Origin: Paraeggerthella sp964369725
GTDB taxonomy: Bacteria; Actinomycetota; Coriobacteriia; Coriobacteriales; Eggerthellaceae
Direction of reading: 5' to 3'
DNA: 64,000 nucleotides
NCBI GenBank assembly: GCA_964369725.1
Contig: CAYJGC010000002.1
Coordinates: 1-64,000 of the forward strand
The notes beneath the pieces are model-generated. The model saw only the letters and a list, made by a program, of their open reading frames with translations, ran no database searches and was not told where the DNA came from. Positions 16,185 through 23,993 of the stretch are shown one piece after another. The position numbers and the translations under genes were made by a program. Within the stretch, counting starts at the first letter, position 1. Every line of letters starts with the position of its first letter.

Positions 16185-17315
16185 ATGCCAAAACATGCTT
16201 CAAACGAACCCCGTGGCACCCAGTCTCATGATGATCGTATCGGCTTAACTCAAGCTTTTGAGCCAATAGATTTAGACAGTTATGAGCAAAATCAAATAGA
16301 CGAATCAAAGATAGGTCTAACTCAAGCGTTCCAGCCTATTTCAACCGAAAAAGGGGTGCATGCGTCAGGTTTTAGTTATCAAGGTGATAATGAAGATGAA
16401 TACCCTGATGCTTTTGATAGTCTTGAGCCAGTAGAAGCTCCTGCACTTCTCTTTGACGACGCTGCACCTGTTTATGATGAGACGCAAGAGAAAAGCGGCA
16501 GACACGGAAAGGTTGAACCACCTCCAATACCTGTTTATATGCGTAAATCTCGTCGTACAAGGCGCGTTTTGATAGTGGTGATTTTGCTTATTTTCGGCCT
16601 TATAGGTGCTGGTGTTTACTACACGTATCAGTTGATTCTTGAGAGCCAAAATATTGCGAGCGAGCAAGTAGAAGAGCGGCAGGTTTCCCAAAAGTTAGAA
16701 ACATTAAATACTGAACAGAGTGAATCTAAAGACGTCGGAGCAGCAGAAGAAAAAATTACCAGCGTCCCTGATTTAGTAAGCCTTGTGGGTCTCACGAAAG
16801 ACCAAGCGGTTGAGCAAATTGGACGAGGTGCAGTGGAGGTGAGTGCTCAGTCTAATGCTGAGGAAGGTGCAGTAATCACTACAAATCTCACGTATATGCT
16901 TATGGATGAGCCTACAGATACACGCTCAGGAACGCCTATGGCTTACTTAGGGCTTAATAGTGAAGGGGTAGTTGTACAGGCAGGCTATTCCACACCTGTT
17001 TCATTGTTGGGATATGGCTCATTGAGCTTTTACGACCTTGTGGAAACGGAGCATATTATTGAGACAACCCTACAAGAGGTAGGGCTTCCGATAGCAGACG
17101 ATGTAGTTACGCTGCCTGTCGACAAAGCAGAGTATTCCGAATACAAAGGCGAAGATAACGTACTTGCTAAAGAGAGTTATTCGTTTTCTGGTGAGGTTGA
17201 TGTAAGTGGTGTCGTAAGACCCTGGTCGTCGGTGTTGCTCTATGATTATTCGACCGTGAATATTACCAACAACCTTGATGACACAATCCGAACGTTGTAT
17301 GTGTATGTAAACTAG
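16185..17315 (+). CDS. Single-pass membrane protein with repeated IGLTQAF motifs and a PASTA-like segment
   Basis: 376 residues from the ATG at 16185 (GGAAGG upstream; a TTG start at 16170 would overlap that site). The cytoplasmic region contains IGLTQAF twice (residues 19-25 and 43-49), then an acidic stretch, a Pro-rich and Arg-rich juxtamembrane segment, and one TM helix (about 128-150). Outside, SVPDLVSLVGLTKDQAVEQI (193-212) resembles the opening of a PASTA repeat; the remaining about 160 residues match nothing I know. Short Thr-centred repeats inside plus a PASTA-like region outside recall Ser/Thr-kinase signalling, but no kinase is nearby. Function not assigned. Confidence 0.65.
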   Translation: MPKHASNEPRGTQSHDDRIGLTQAFEPIDLDSYEQNQIDESKIGLTQAFQPISTEKGVHASGFSYQGDNEDEYPDAFDSLEPVEAPALLFDDAAPVYDETQEKSGRHGKVEPPPIPVYMRKSRRTRRVLIVVILLIFGLIGAGVYYTYQLILESQNIASEQVEERQVSQKLETLNTEQSESKDVGAAEEKITSVPDLVSLVGLTKDQAVEQIGRGAVEVSAQSNAEEGAVITTNLTYMLMDEPTDTRSGTPMAYLGLNSEGVVVQAGYSTPVSLLGYGSLSFYDLVETEHIIETTLQEVGLPIADDVVTLPVDKAEYSEYKGEDNVLAKESYSFSGEVDVSGVVRPWSSVLLYDYSTVNITNNLDDTIRTLYVYVN

Positions 17316-17360
17316 TAGTCAGTAACCAAAGTAGTACAAAGAAATGAATCTGATTAAATA

Positions 17361-17382
17361 AATCCCGCACGTAGCGGGATTT
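17361..17382. terminator. Terminator hairpin between convergent genes
   Basis: Arms AAATCCCGC / GCGGGATTT around a 5-nt loop, between the membrane-protein operon (plus) and the DUF454 gene (minus). Suited to either direction. Confidence 0.7.
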
Positions 17383-17416
17383 ATTGCGTTAAGTGCGGGA
17401 TTGTTTGGGAGAGAAG

Positions 17417-17821
17417 TTACTTAACTTCTTTGGCCTGACGAATTGCGCGAATTTCTTCAAGAGAGGTAGTCGGTATGCGTATCAGTACGAGATAAAGAAG
17501 GAATATTGCCACACAAACAAGGATTACCCAGACAAGAGGAATCTGTACTAAAAAAGCGCTCACGCCTAAAACAAAATATGAAATGGCGAGCATGCGCAGT
17601 TTTGAAGAGAAGGGCATGCCACCAGCTTTCTTAAAAGGAGTAACATATTTTTGATACACTTTAGTGTTGGTGATCCAGGTATGAAGTTTTGGTGAGGATT
17701 TCGCAAATAGAAAGGTAGCAAGCAAAAGAAAGGGAGTGGTTGGCAATACAGGTAAGAAAACGCCTATAAATCCCAAAACAAAGCAAATGCAACCTGTGAT
17801 AAGTAAAAGGTGGCGAAGCAT
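17417..17821 (-). CDS. YbaN/DUF454 inner-membrane protein
   Basis: 134 residues with three to four hydrophobic segments and the DUF454 hallmarks GFIGVFLPVLPTTPFLLLATFLFAKSSP near the N terminus and a conserved HTWITNTKVYQ loop. It corresponds to E. coli YbaN (about 125 residues). The biochemical role of the family is unknown. It is transcribed alone; the ATG at 17821 follows AAAGGATTTCTTC. Confidence 0.88.
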   Translation of the reverse strand: MLRHLLLITGCICFVLGFIGVFLPVLPTTPFLLLATFLFAKSSPKLHTWITNTKVYQKYVTPFKKAGGMPFSSKLRMLAISYFVLGVSAFLVQIPLVWVILVCVAIFLLYLVLIRIPTTSLEEIRAIRQAKEVK

Positions 17822-17987
17822 AATGAAGAAATCCTTTCTTTGACAGCGAGCATAATGCTGACTTCGCGCGAGTATAGCAAATTAGCATGTTGTGTTTGGT
17901 CAAATTGAAAAATTGCAATGCGTTTGAGCATGAAGGGTACTCTGAAAGGTATTCTTTACATATATTCTCTACAAATAAAAATACTTC

Positions 17988-18146
17988 TTGCAATACAATC
18001 TCACCGTGGTACTATGAGCAAGTTGTTTACACAAGTGAGGTAATTCCTCCACCTGTTTCGGCGCTTCGGTAGCTGATGGGTCGCTTAAATATCACGCTTT
18101 CATGATATGCGATGCCTGCAAGCCTCTGACGCTGTAGGCATTTTTT
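17988..18146 (+). promoter_or_regulatory. Promoter and attenuator leader of infC-rpmI-rplT
   Basis: TTGCAA (17988-17993) and TACTAT (18010-18015) 16 bp apart form a likely promoter. About 90 bp later a hairpin with ATGCCT (18112-18117) and AGGCAT (18136-18141) runs into six T residues (18141-18146), a complete intrinsic terminator ahead of the coding region. Such a leader would allow L20-type autogenous control by premature termination, as known for this operon in Firmicutes; the ligand is inferred. Confidence 0.65.
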
Positions 18147-18184
18147 GTTGACGTTAAGTGCGTCTAGAAAGGAAGGTGAGCGCG

Positions 18185-18766
18185 ATAGCTGCTCAAGAGC
18201 CCAGGCTCAATGAACAAATTACCGTGCGAGAGTGTCGCCTGATAGGTTACGACGGAGCGCAAATGGGCGTATATGTTACGTCGGAGGCGCAGCGGGTTGC
18301 TGACAATTACGGTTTAGATTTGGTCGAGATTGCGCCTAATGCAGAGCCTCCTGTTTGTCGTATTATGGACTATGGCAAGTTTAAGTACGATCAGGCTATC
18401 AAGGCAAAACAAGCACGTAAGAATCAGAGTAAAATTGAGACTAAAGAGATGAAGTTTCGCCCCAAGATTGATGTGGGCGACTATACCACTAAGAAAAAGC
18501 ACATCCTGCGTTTTCTTGAAGCTGGTAACAAGGTAAAAATTACTATTATGTTCCGTGGTCGTGAAATGGCTCATCCGGAACAAGGCTTGACAATTTTGGA
18601 GAGATTGGCTGAAGACCTCAAAGATATGGCCGTTATCGAAAATCATCCAAAAATGGAAGGTCGCAATATGCATATGCTTATCGCGCCTCTGCCAGCAAAT
18701 GCTGTGGCGAAGAAAAAGAAAGATACTGACAGGAAAGAAGAAGGGAAGGAAAACGGTAATGCCTAA
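18185..18766 (+). CDS. infC: Translation initiation factor IF-3 (apparent AUA start)
   Basis: About 193 residues. IF3 binds the 30S subunit, monitors start-codon pairing and blocks 50S joining. The N domain holds EPRLNEQI and DLVEIAPNAEPPVCRIMDYGKFKYD; the C domain KIDVGDYTTKKKHILRFLEAGNKVK. No ATG fits. A long Shine-Dalgarno match (AGAAAGGAAGGTGA, 18166-18179) points at ATA 18185; a GTG at 18176 lies inside that site and a GTG at 18158 has none. Rare start codons are a known autoregulatory feature of infC. The Lys-rich C-terminal tail is extended. It overlaps rpmI by 8 bp. Confidence 0.9.
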   Translation: MAAQEPRLNEQITVRECRLIGYDGAQMGVYVTSEAQRVADNYGLDLVEIAPNAEPPVCRIMDYGKFKYDQAIKAKQARKNQSKIETKEMKFRPKIDVGDYTTKKKHILRFLEAGNKVKITIMFRGREMAHPEQGLTILERLAEDLKDMAVIENHPKMEGRNMHMLIAPLPANAVAKKKKDTDRKEEGKENGNA

Positions 18767-18956
18767 AATGAAAACCCATAGCGGTACCGCAAAGCGTTTC
18801 CGCGTAACTGGTTCTGGCAAGATTATGCGTTCGAAGGCGTTCAAAAGCCATATTCTGACGAAGAAAAGCCAGAAACGTAAGCGTAATTTCCGCCATGAAA
18901 CCGAATTGGCCAAGTCTGACAACAAAGTTGTTGCACGTAACCTTGGTCTTCGCTAA
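18759..18956 (+). CDS. rpmI: 50S ribosomal protein L35
   Basis: 65 residues, very basic, with the L35 pattern MPKMKTHSGTAKRFRVTGSG and a C-terminal half rich in Lys/Arg. It starts within the infC stop region (8-bp overlap), implying translational coupling. It is a component of the large subunit. Confidence 0.96.
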   Translation: MPKMKTHSGTAKRFRVTGSGKIMRSKAFKSHILTKKSQKRKRNFRHETELAKSDNKVVARNLGLR

Positions 18957-18979
18957 TTTACAAGGAGTTGTGATATAAG

Positions 18980-19333
18980 ATGCCTCGTATTAAGCGCGCA
19001 GTAAGCGCTCATAAGAAACGCCGTACTATTCTTGGTCGTGCTAAGGGTTATTATGGTGCAAAGTCACGTTCATACCGTGCAGCAAAAGAGCAAGTTCAGC
19101 ATTCGTTGCAGTATATGTATCGCGATCGCCGCAATAAGAAGCGTGAGATTCGTCGTCTTTGGATTACTCGCATCAACGCAGGTGCACGTCTTAATGGTTT
19201 AAGCTATTCTTTGTTTATGAACGGACTTAAAAAGGCTGGTGTTGTTCTCGACCGTAAAGTTCTTTCAGACATGGCTATTAACGATCCTGCCGCTTTTGCT
19301 TCTTTGGTGGAAGTTGCTAAAAAGGCTCTTTAG
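18980..19333 (+). CDS. rplT: 50S ribosomal protein L20
   Basis: 117 residues, the usual length, with MPRIKRAV and the long basic N-terminal helix, then RRLWITRINAGAR and a globular C-terminal half. L20 nucleates early 50S assembly and, in other bacteria, represses its own operon by binding the leader. CAAGGAG precedes the ATG; it lies 23 bp after rpmI in the classical infC-rpmI-rplT order. Confidence 0.97.
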   Translation: MPRIKRAVSAHKKRRTILGRAKGYYGAKSRSYRAAKEQVQHSLQYMYRDRRNKKREIRRLWITRINAGARLNGLSYSLFMNGLKKAGVVLDRKVLSDMAINDPAAFASLVEVAKKAL

Positions 19334-19389
19334 TATTTATAAAATACTGACGTAAGGCAACTGTTTCAGGTTGTTTGCGGTAAAAATCG

Positions 19390-19420
19390 AAAGCTCCTAC
19401 ATTCTTGTAGGAGCTTTTTT
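19390..19420 (+). terminator. Terminator of the infC operon
   Basis: Arms AAGCTCCTAC / GTAGGAGCTT with a 7-nt loop and a run of six T, 57 bp after rplT. Confidence 0.93.
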
Positions 19421-19461
19421 AGTAACTGGGGTCCGCAGATAAGAGGATGTGAGAAATAGCG

Positions 19462-19794
19462 CTATGCTACCTCGAAATCGCGGTCAGCACCGCTGAGAAT
19501 GTTTGCAAGGTAAGATTGTGCTGCTTCGCGAGGTGAGAGATGTTCTGTCTTGTAAAAATCTATACCAGCTCTCTCAAAAGCTAGCCTTGCATCAATGTCA
19601 ATAGAGTTAGCTATAAGAGCGTCCACGCCAAGGCTACTAAACAGAGATACTAATTCTGGCAAAGAAATCTGAGGATTAGTCATATTCTGGCATGCCGTAA
19701 AGACGCCATAGTCAACCTGATAGCAAGTAAAACTAAGGGTTCGCTCAAAGTGCAGCGAGACCTCTAATCCCTTACTTGCAACAGCTATACGCAT
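19462..19794 (-). CDS. NifX/NafY-like (dinitrogenase iron-molybdenum cofactor domain) small protein
   Basis: 110 residues. The opening MRIAVASKGLEVSLHFERTLSFTCY matches the domain whose members begin by recognising negatively charged metalloclusters and share an RNase H-like fold. Non-diazotrophs often encode such small stand-alone proteins of unknown role. ATG at 19794 follows AAGGAAAAGAA; an upstream GTG/ATG frame adds nine unconserved residues. It lacks a ParA-type (Mrp) neighbour. Function beyond the fold is open. Confidence 0.65.
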   Translation of the reverse strand: MRIAVASKGLEVSLHFERTLSFTCYQVDYGVFTACQNMTNPQISLPELVSLFSSLGVDALIANSIDIDARLAFERAGIDFYKTEHLSPREAAQSYLANILSGADRDFEVA

Positions 19795-19886
19795 TTCTTT
19801 TCCTTTCGGCAATGTTCTCATACCTTAAACGTTTCTTAAGATGATTTTTACTCTATCAAGTAAAGGGAATTAAAATCGTGTTGAGT

Positions 19887-19921
19887 GACACTGAATTTTA
19901 CAAACGGTAACTTTCAGTGTC
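19887..19921 (-). terminator. Possible terminator of the DEAD-box gene
   Basis: Perfect 9-bp arms GACACTGAA / TTCAGTGTC, 75 bp beyond the helicase stop codon. No clear T-run, so only terminator-like. Confidence 0.4.
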
Positions 19922-19996
19922 GGTTTAAGCGTGTGACTTGTAGTCTAATGACGCTGCAGGAAAGCTAGGCCATTTTTAAGAGGTGAGAAATTCTCT

Positions 19997-21391
19997 TTAG
20001 TTTTGTTGAGTACTCTTTTTTGAATGCTGATGCTGAGGTTTTTTTCTTGCGGGTTGTCCGTTTTTGGGTCGATTAGCACATGATTGAGAAGCGTGCTTCT
20101 TTGTCTTGCTTTTAGCGACATCGGATTTGTTTGCTGCATTTGCCCGTTCTTGTGCTCTCCGCTTGCGTCTCTTTCGTGCATTCTCTTCTTTGGTTGCTTG
20201 TCTTACTTCAGGGTCATGTCGCGCATCGGATCGTTGTGTTTTAGATACGGCTTCATTCTCCGCTTCTTGCAAATCAAATGAAGACAACTCAAGAGGTTTT
20301 AAGGGTTTCTTAGTGAATTTCTCGATACCTTTTAAGGCATCCTCAGTATCGTGGCTTACAAACGATACTGCATAGCCTTGAGATCCGGCTCGACCCGTTC
20401 GCCCAATGCGATGCACATAATCTTCTGCTTGGGTCGGAAGATCAAAGTTGATAACATATTCCACTTCTTCAACATCGATACCTCGTGCTAAAACATCCGT
20501 TGCTACTAAGATACCCGTACGGCCTGAAGCAAAATTTGCGAGAGCTCTACGTCGCTGATTTTGACTGCGATCTGAGTGTATGGCTTCTGTATTAAATCCT
20601 GCCCGTTTTAGTCGTCTGCAGGTTGATTCTGCTCTGCTTCGTGTCCTTGTGAAGACGATAACGCGTTGCGAGCCTTTTTCTTCTAATACTGCTTTTAGCA
20701 GTGCTGTTTTTATTGTTTGAGGAACTCTAATAAGGTACTGCTCGACTGTGTCGGCGGTTTCCCCTCTGTGCGCTATTTCTATTACAGCAGGGTTGCGTAA
20801 AAGGTCCTTTACATTGTTCATGACACTTTTATCTATAGTTGCAGAAAAAAGTAGTGTTTGACGTGAAGTTGGTGTCGTGGCTACAATTTTGCGTACCGCG
20901 GGTAAGAAACCCATGTCAAGCATACGATCCGCTTCGTCAAGGACAAGCGTCTCAATGCTGTCAAGAGAAACTGCTTTTTGTTCCACAAGGTCTAAGAGAC
21001 GTCCAGGTGTCGCTATAAGTATATCTACACCTTGAGATAGGCTTGAAATCTGAGGTGCATAAGACAATCCACCCACGACGGTTAGAACACGGTGCTTGGT
21101 AACTTTGGCAATTGTTTGACAAACCTGCCCAATTTGTTGCGCTAGCTCGCGCGTAGGGGTGACTACAAGCATAAGTGGACATTGTTTGCGTTGAGAAAAG
21201 GCGAGCCTGTCTATAGCAGGAAGTGAGAATGCAGCAGTTTTGCCGGTTCCGGTTTTTGCCGCAGCCAGTAGGTCGCGTCCTTCTAAAACGATAGGTATTG
21301 CCTGCTCTTGGATAGGAGTAGGCGTGCTGTAACCGAGGAGATCTATGCTTGTGAGTGTCTTTTTTGACAACCCGAGGCTTGAAAAAGGCAT
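19997..21391 (-). CDS. DEAD-box ATP-dependent RNA helicase (RhlE-like)
   Basis: 464 residues. All core motifs are present: Q motif GYSTPTPIQEQAIP, motif I AAAKTGTGKT, Ia PTRELAQQ, II DEAD, III SAT, and C-terminal domain motifs through HRIGRTGRAG. A basic tail from about residue 385, rich in Lys/Arg/Gln, would bind RNA. Such enzymes remodel rRNA or mRNA in cold adaptation, ribosome assembly or RNA decay. The specific subfamily is not certain. AAGTTCCTCAAG lies just upstream of the ATG at 21391; the ribosome-binding site is weak. Confidence 0.92.
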   Translation of the reverse strand: MPFSSLGLSKKTLTSIDLLGYSTPTPIQEQAIPIVLEGRDLLAAAKTGTGKTAAFSLPAIDRLAFSQRKQCPLMLVVTPTRELAQQIGQVCQTIAKVTKHRVLTVVGGLSYAPQISSLSQGVDILIATPGRLLDLVEQKAVSLDSIETLVLDEADRMLDMGFLPAVRKIVATTPTSRQTLLFSATIDKSVMNNVKDLLRNPAVIEIAHRGETADTVEQYLIRVPQTIKTALLKAVLEEKGSQRVIVFTRTRSRAESTCRRLKRAGFNTEAIHSDRSQNQRRRALANFASGRTGILVATDVLARGIDVEEVEYVINFDLPTQAEDYVHRIGRTGRAGSQGYAVSFVSHDTEDALKGIEKFTKKPLKPLELSSFDLQEAENEAVSKTQRSDARHDPEVRQATKEENARKRRKRRAQERANAANKSDVAKSKTKKHASQSCANRPKNGQPARKKPQHQHSKKSTQQN

Positions 21392-21637
21392 CTTGAGGAA
21401 CTTTCTGTGGTGCTTTGTATAATAATCTTAAAACCAAGTCCTCCGACAAATGATTGCAGTTTGTTAAGGACGGGTGAGTATCATACCGTATATCATCAAG
21501 ATTTGACGCTGGAAAGGATTTCGACGGCTGGCTTACGTGCTTTTCGAACTTAAAACTTCCGAATCTCCATAATTGAAAAAAATATAAATTAGGTCTTGCG
21601 TAGTAAGGAGTGTTCAAGTAATATATTTCTCCGCGAT

Positions 21638-21713
<76 letters not shown>

Positions 21714-21724
21714 TTGCAATTAAT

Positions 21725-21761
21725 AAGTCGGTCTAACATCAGGAACTTTGACCGACTTTTT
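21725..21761 (+). terminator. Hairpin with T-tail between tRNA-Gly and tRNA-Cys
   Basis: Arms AAGTCGGTC / GACCGACTT followed by TTT. It looks like an intrinsic terminator separating the first tRNA-Gly from the Cys-Gly pair, or reducing readthrough. Confidence 0.7.
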
Positions 21762-21781
21762 AATGATAGTTAGTGATAATT

Positions 21782-21855
21782 GGCGACGTGGCCAAGTGGT
21801 AAGGCAGAGGCCTGCAAAGCCTTTATCCCCGGTTCGAATCCGGGCGTCGCCTCCA
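21782..21855 (+). tRNA. tRNA-Cys (GCA)
   Basis: 74-nt cloverleaf with acceptor GGCGACG, anticodon loop CTGCAAA (GCA), discriminator T73 as required for Cys identity, and encoded CCA. Confidence 0.97.
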
Positions 21856-21882
21856 TCAATATATGGTGGAAGAGTTAAACAT

Positions 21883-21958
<76 letters not shown>

Positions 21959-21966
21959 TAAAATTC

Positions 21967-21988
21967 ACCTGCGTAAGCAGGTTTTTTT
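21967..21988 (+). terminator. Terminator of the tRNA cluster
   Basis: ACCTGC-GTAA-GCAGGT tetraloop hairpin followed by seven consecutive T, 8 bp after tRNA-Gly copy 2. Confidence 0.9.
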
Positions 21989-22049
21989 GTATCTAGGTTC
22001 AGTTATATATGTGTGTTTTGACAAAATGAGCGTTAGTCTTGTTGCTGCT

Positions 22050-22080
22050 GCTCACAGGAAGTGTGTAAATCCCTGTGAGC
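22050..22080 (-). terminator. Terminator-like hairpin
   Basis: Perfect 9-bp arms GCTCACAGG / CCTGTGAGC just beyond the stop of the following minus-strand gene. The T-tract is poor. Confidence 0.45.
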
Positions 22081-22093
22081 CTAGGTTTGCCTC

Positions 22094-22906
22094 TTAAGCC
22101 CATGCAGTGAGGCGTATGCCTACATAAACTGCATCTTCAGGTAATCCTGATATTCCGTACATATCTGCAAGAGGAAGAGTTGAAACACGCCAGGTGTATC
22201 CCACATCGTTAATTATGATCGACCCACTTTGGAAGGTGTTCCCGGCATCGTCAACTCCTTTTCCATCTTCTGGAGTTGTGGCGGGGTCAAAACCTTGAAG
22301 TGTTATGGCATTTTGTATGGCCGCTTCAAGGCTGCCTGAAGTGAAATCAGCATAACGAAGCGTCATGCTTGATCCGTTAGAGTAGTCAGAAGAGTAAGTC
22401 CACATGCCGTTGAGGAGTTTAGAAGCATTAGTGGCATCTAACGTAGTGATACCTTCTGTGATATATGCTGCTCCTTCCTCGGAGCTTACGTCGGAGGGAA
22501 ATTTGGTGATCTCCATGAGGATGCCAATATCTCCTTCATCTTGTGTGGTTTCGTACAGATTAAAGCCTTGATCTACAAATGACTGACGGATGGCATCGGT
22601 GCCCCCGAGAGGTACTAGTGCGGGCAGTGAGGGGAAGTCATAGCTTACTTCTCGGCTGAGATTGTTTTCAACAGCAGCTTGTTCACGCTGGGCGCTTCCA
22701 TAAACATTGTCATAAATAAGAAAAATGAGATAGGCGCCAATAAGTGCAGCAGCTAAAACGAGCATGATTGCAATGCCAATTTGTGGACCTTTAATACTAA
22801 AAGGTCTGTTTAAGTTGCTTCCGTCAAGATAGCGAATTTCTCCATCTTGTTCAGTATATTCTGCTTGTTTCTTATGTAAGCCGAACTGGGTAAAGTCGAA
22901 CTGCAT
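22094..22906 (-). CDS. Single-pass membrane protein of unknown function
   Basis: 270 residues, family not recognised. A polar N-terminal 45 residues precede one TM helix (about 46-70, IGIAIMLVLAAALIGAYLIFLIY); the remaining about 200 residues are extracytoplasmic, acidic and likely beta-rich, without cysteines or lipobox. The ATG at 22906 follows ACAGGAGAAG. It stands alone between the tRNA cluster and a lipid-kinase gene. The overall plan (short cytoplasmic head, one TM, unknown outer domain) resembles the protein at 16185, without visible sequence repeats. Confidence 0.7.
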   Translation of the reverse strand: MQFDFTQFGLHKKQAEYTEQDGEIRYLDGSNLNRPFSIKGPQIGIAIMLVLAAALIGAYLIFLIYDNVYGSAQREQAAVENNLSREVSYDFPSLPALVPLGGTDAIRQSFVDQGFNLYETTQDEGDIGILMEITKFPSDVSSEEGAAYITEGITTLDATNASKLLNGMWTYSSDYSNGSSMTLRYADFTSGSLEAAIQNAITLQGFDPATTPEDGKGVDDAGNTFQSGSIIINDVGYTWRVSTLPLADMYGISGLPEDAVYVGIRLTAWA

Positions 22907-22996
22907 GTCTTCTCCTGTGATATTACTTTTACTCTAGCCGTAAGTATAGCATTGCGCACATATCCTTTAGGGATAACTCAGCAATGAGCACGATAG

Positions 22997-23923
22997 CTAA
23001 GAAAACGGCACATCATCCCTCATAAAATGTTCATATCCTTCTTTAGAAACGATAAGTCTCACAGATTGAGGAAGAATACGCGCAGTAAAAGGTGTGAATA
23101 AGTTTGTGTCTTCCCCGTCATACTGTACTGAAAGCGGAGGGTCTGCCTCGATGCGAACAGAGCGTGTCTGATGTATTTCAATAGCATCCGTCTTTGCTAG
23201 CGACTCATTACGCCTTTCAATCAAGCCTGAAATAAGTGCAGAGATAAGCTCGAAGGCATTTTGTGCTTTGAGAATGATGACATCAAATTCGCCATCATGT
23301 GGCTTGTTGTCATAGGTGGTAGTTATATCAAGTTGAATTTTAGAAAAATTTACGAGAAGTATTCCTACACCTTCGGTTTTAATAATCTTGTCATCAAGCT
23401 TGATAGTTAGGTTTGATTTTTGGGGTAGCGGACTTGTTAGAGCGGAAGAAAAATAGGCAACGGGTCCTAAGAGTCTTTTTGCACTGTCGGTGCTTTGCAT
23501 AATAGACGCATCATATCCAGCGGCAGCTGCAATACTGAATCCAAAATATTGGTTTTCTATTTCAATCTCGCCCAAATCAAAATCAACCATGCGACCTTCG
23601 CGTATAATTTTTGCGAGGGCATGGGGTTCAAGTGGCGAAAACAGATTCATCGCAAGTGAATTAGCGTTTCCTGCAGGAAACGGCATAAGGGGTATCCCTG
23701 TGTTTGCAAGAGCGTGACTTACCGTTGCCACTGTTCCATCTCCGCCGCTTGCGATTACCGCGTCAAAGGATTCGGCGTCTCGTAAGAGGTTTCGGATGTC
23801 TGTGGTACCGTCGGTAGAGCGCAGGCACACTTCGTCGCCGTCTTCGGTAAAAGACCGTATAAAGTCGTAAACAGAGCCTTCTCCAAGTCCTGATGAAAGG
23901 TTGTTGATGACAAGCAGTTTCAC
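22997..23923 (-). CDS. Diacylglycerol/lipid kinase family protein (YegS/DagK-like)
   Basis: 308 residues, DAGK catalytic fold. The nucleotide-binding motif SGGDGTVATVSHAL is at about residues 57-70, with PFPAGNANSLAMNL next and VQYDGE near the C terminus. Relatives phosphorylate diacylglycerol or similar lipids at the membrane face, in lipid recycling or glycolipid synthesis. I chose GTG at 23923 because AAAGGGA lies just upstream and the protein then begins at the conserved first strand (KLLVINN); the upstream ATG adds 13 poor residues. GGDGT is intact; the substrate is unknown. Confidence 0.87.
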   Translation of the reverse strand: MKLLVINNLSSGLGEGSVYDFIRSFTEDGDEVCLRSTDGTTDIRNLLRDAESFDAVIASGGDGTVATVSHALANTGIPLMPFPAGNANSLAMNLFSPLEPHALAKIIREGRMVDFDLGEIEIENQYFGFSIAAAAGYDASIMQSTDSAKRLLGPVAYFSSALTSPLPQKSNLTIKLDDKIIKTEGVGILLVNFSKIQLDITTTYDNKPHDGEFDVIILKAQNAFELISALISGLIERRNESLAKTDAIEIHQTRSVRIEADPPLSVQYDGEDTNLFTPFTARILPQSVRLIVSKEGYEHFMRDDVPFS

Positions 23924-23993
23924 AGATTCCCTTTCTGTTGGTATTATGGCATGGTACAACATAGAGCATAAAACGCAAAGGTAGGATTAGTTC

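Noticed and set aside
18314..18925. Minus-strand frame of 203 codons across infC and rpmI
   Set aside because: Antisense to two certain ribosome-related genes and without a start site.
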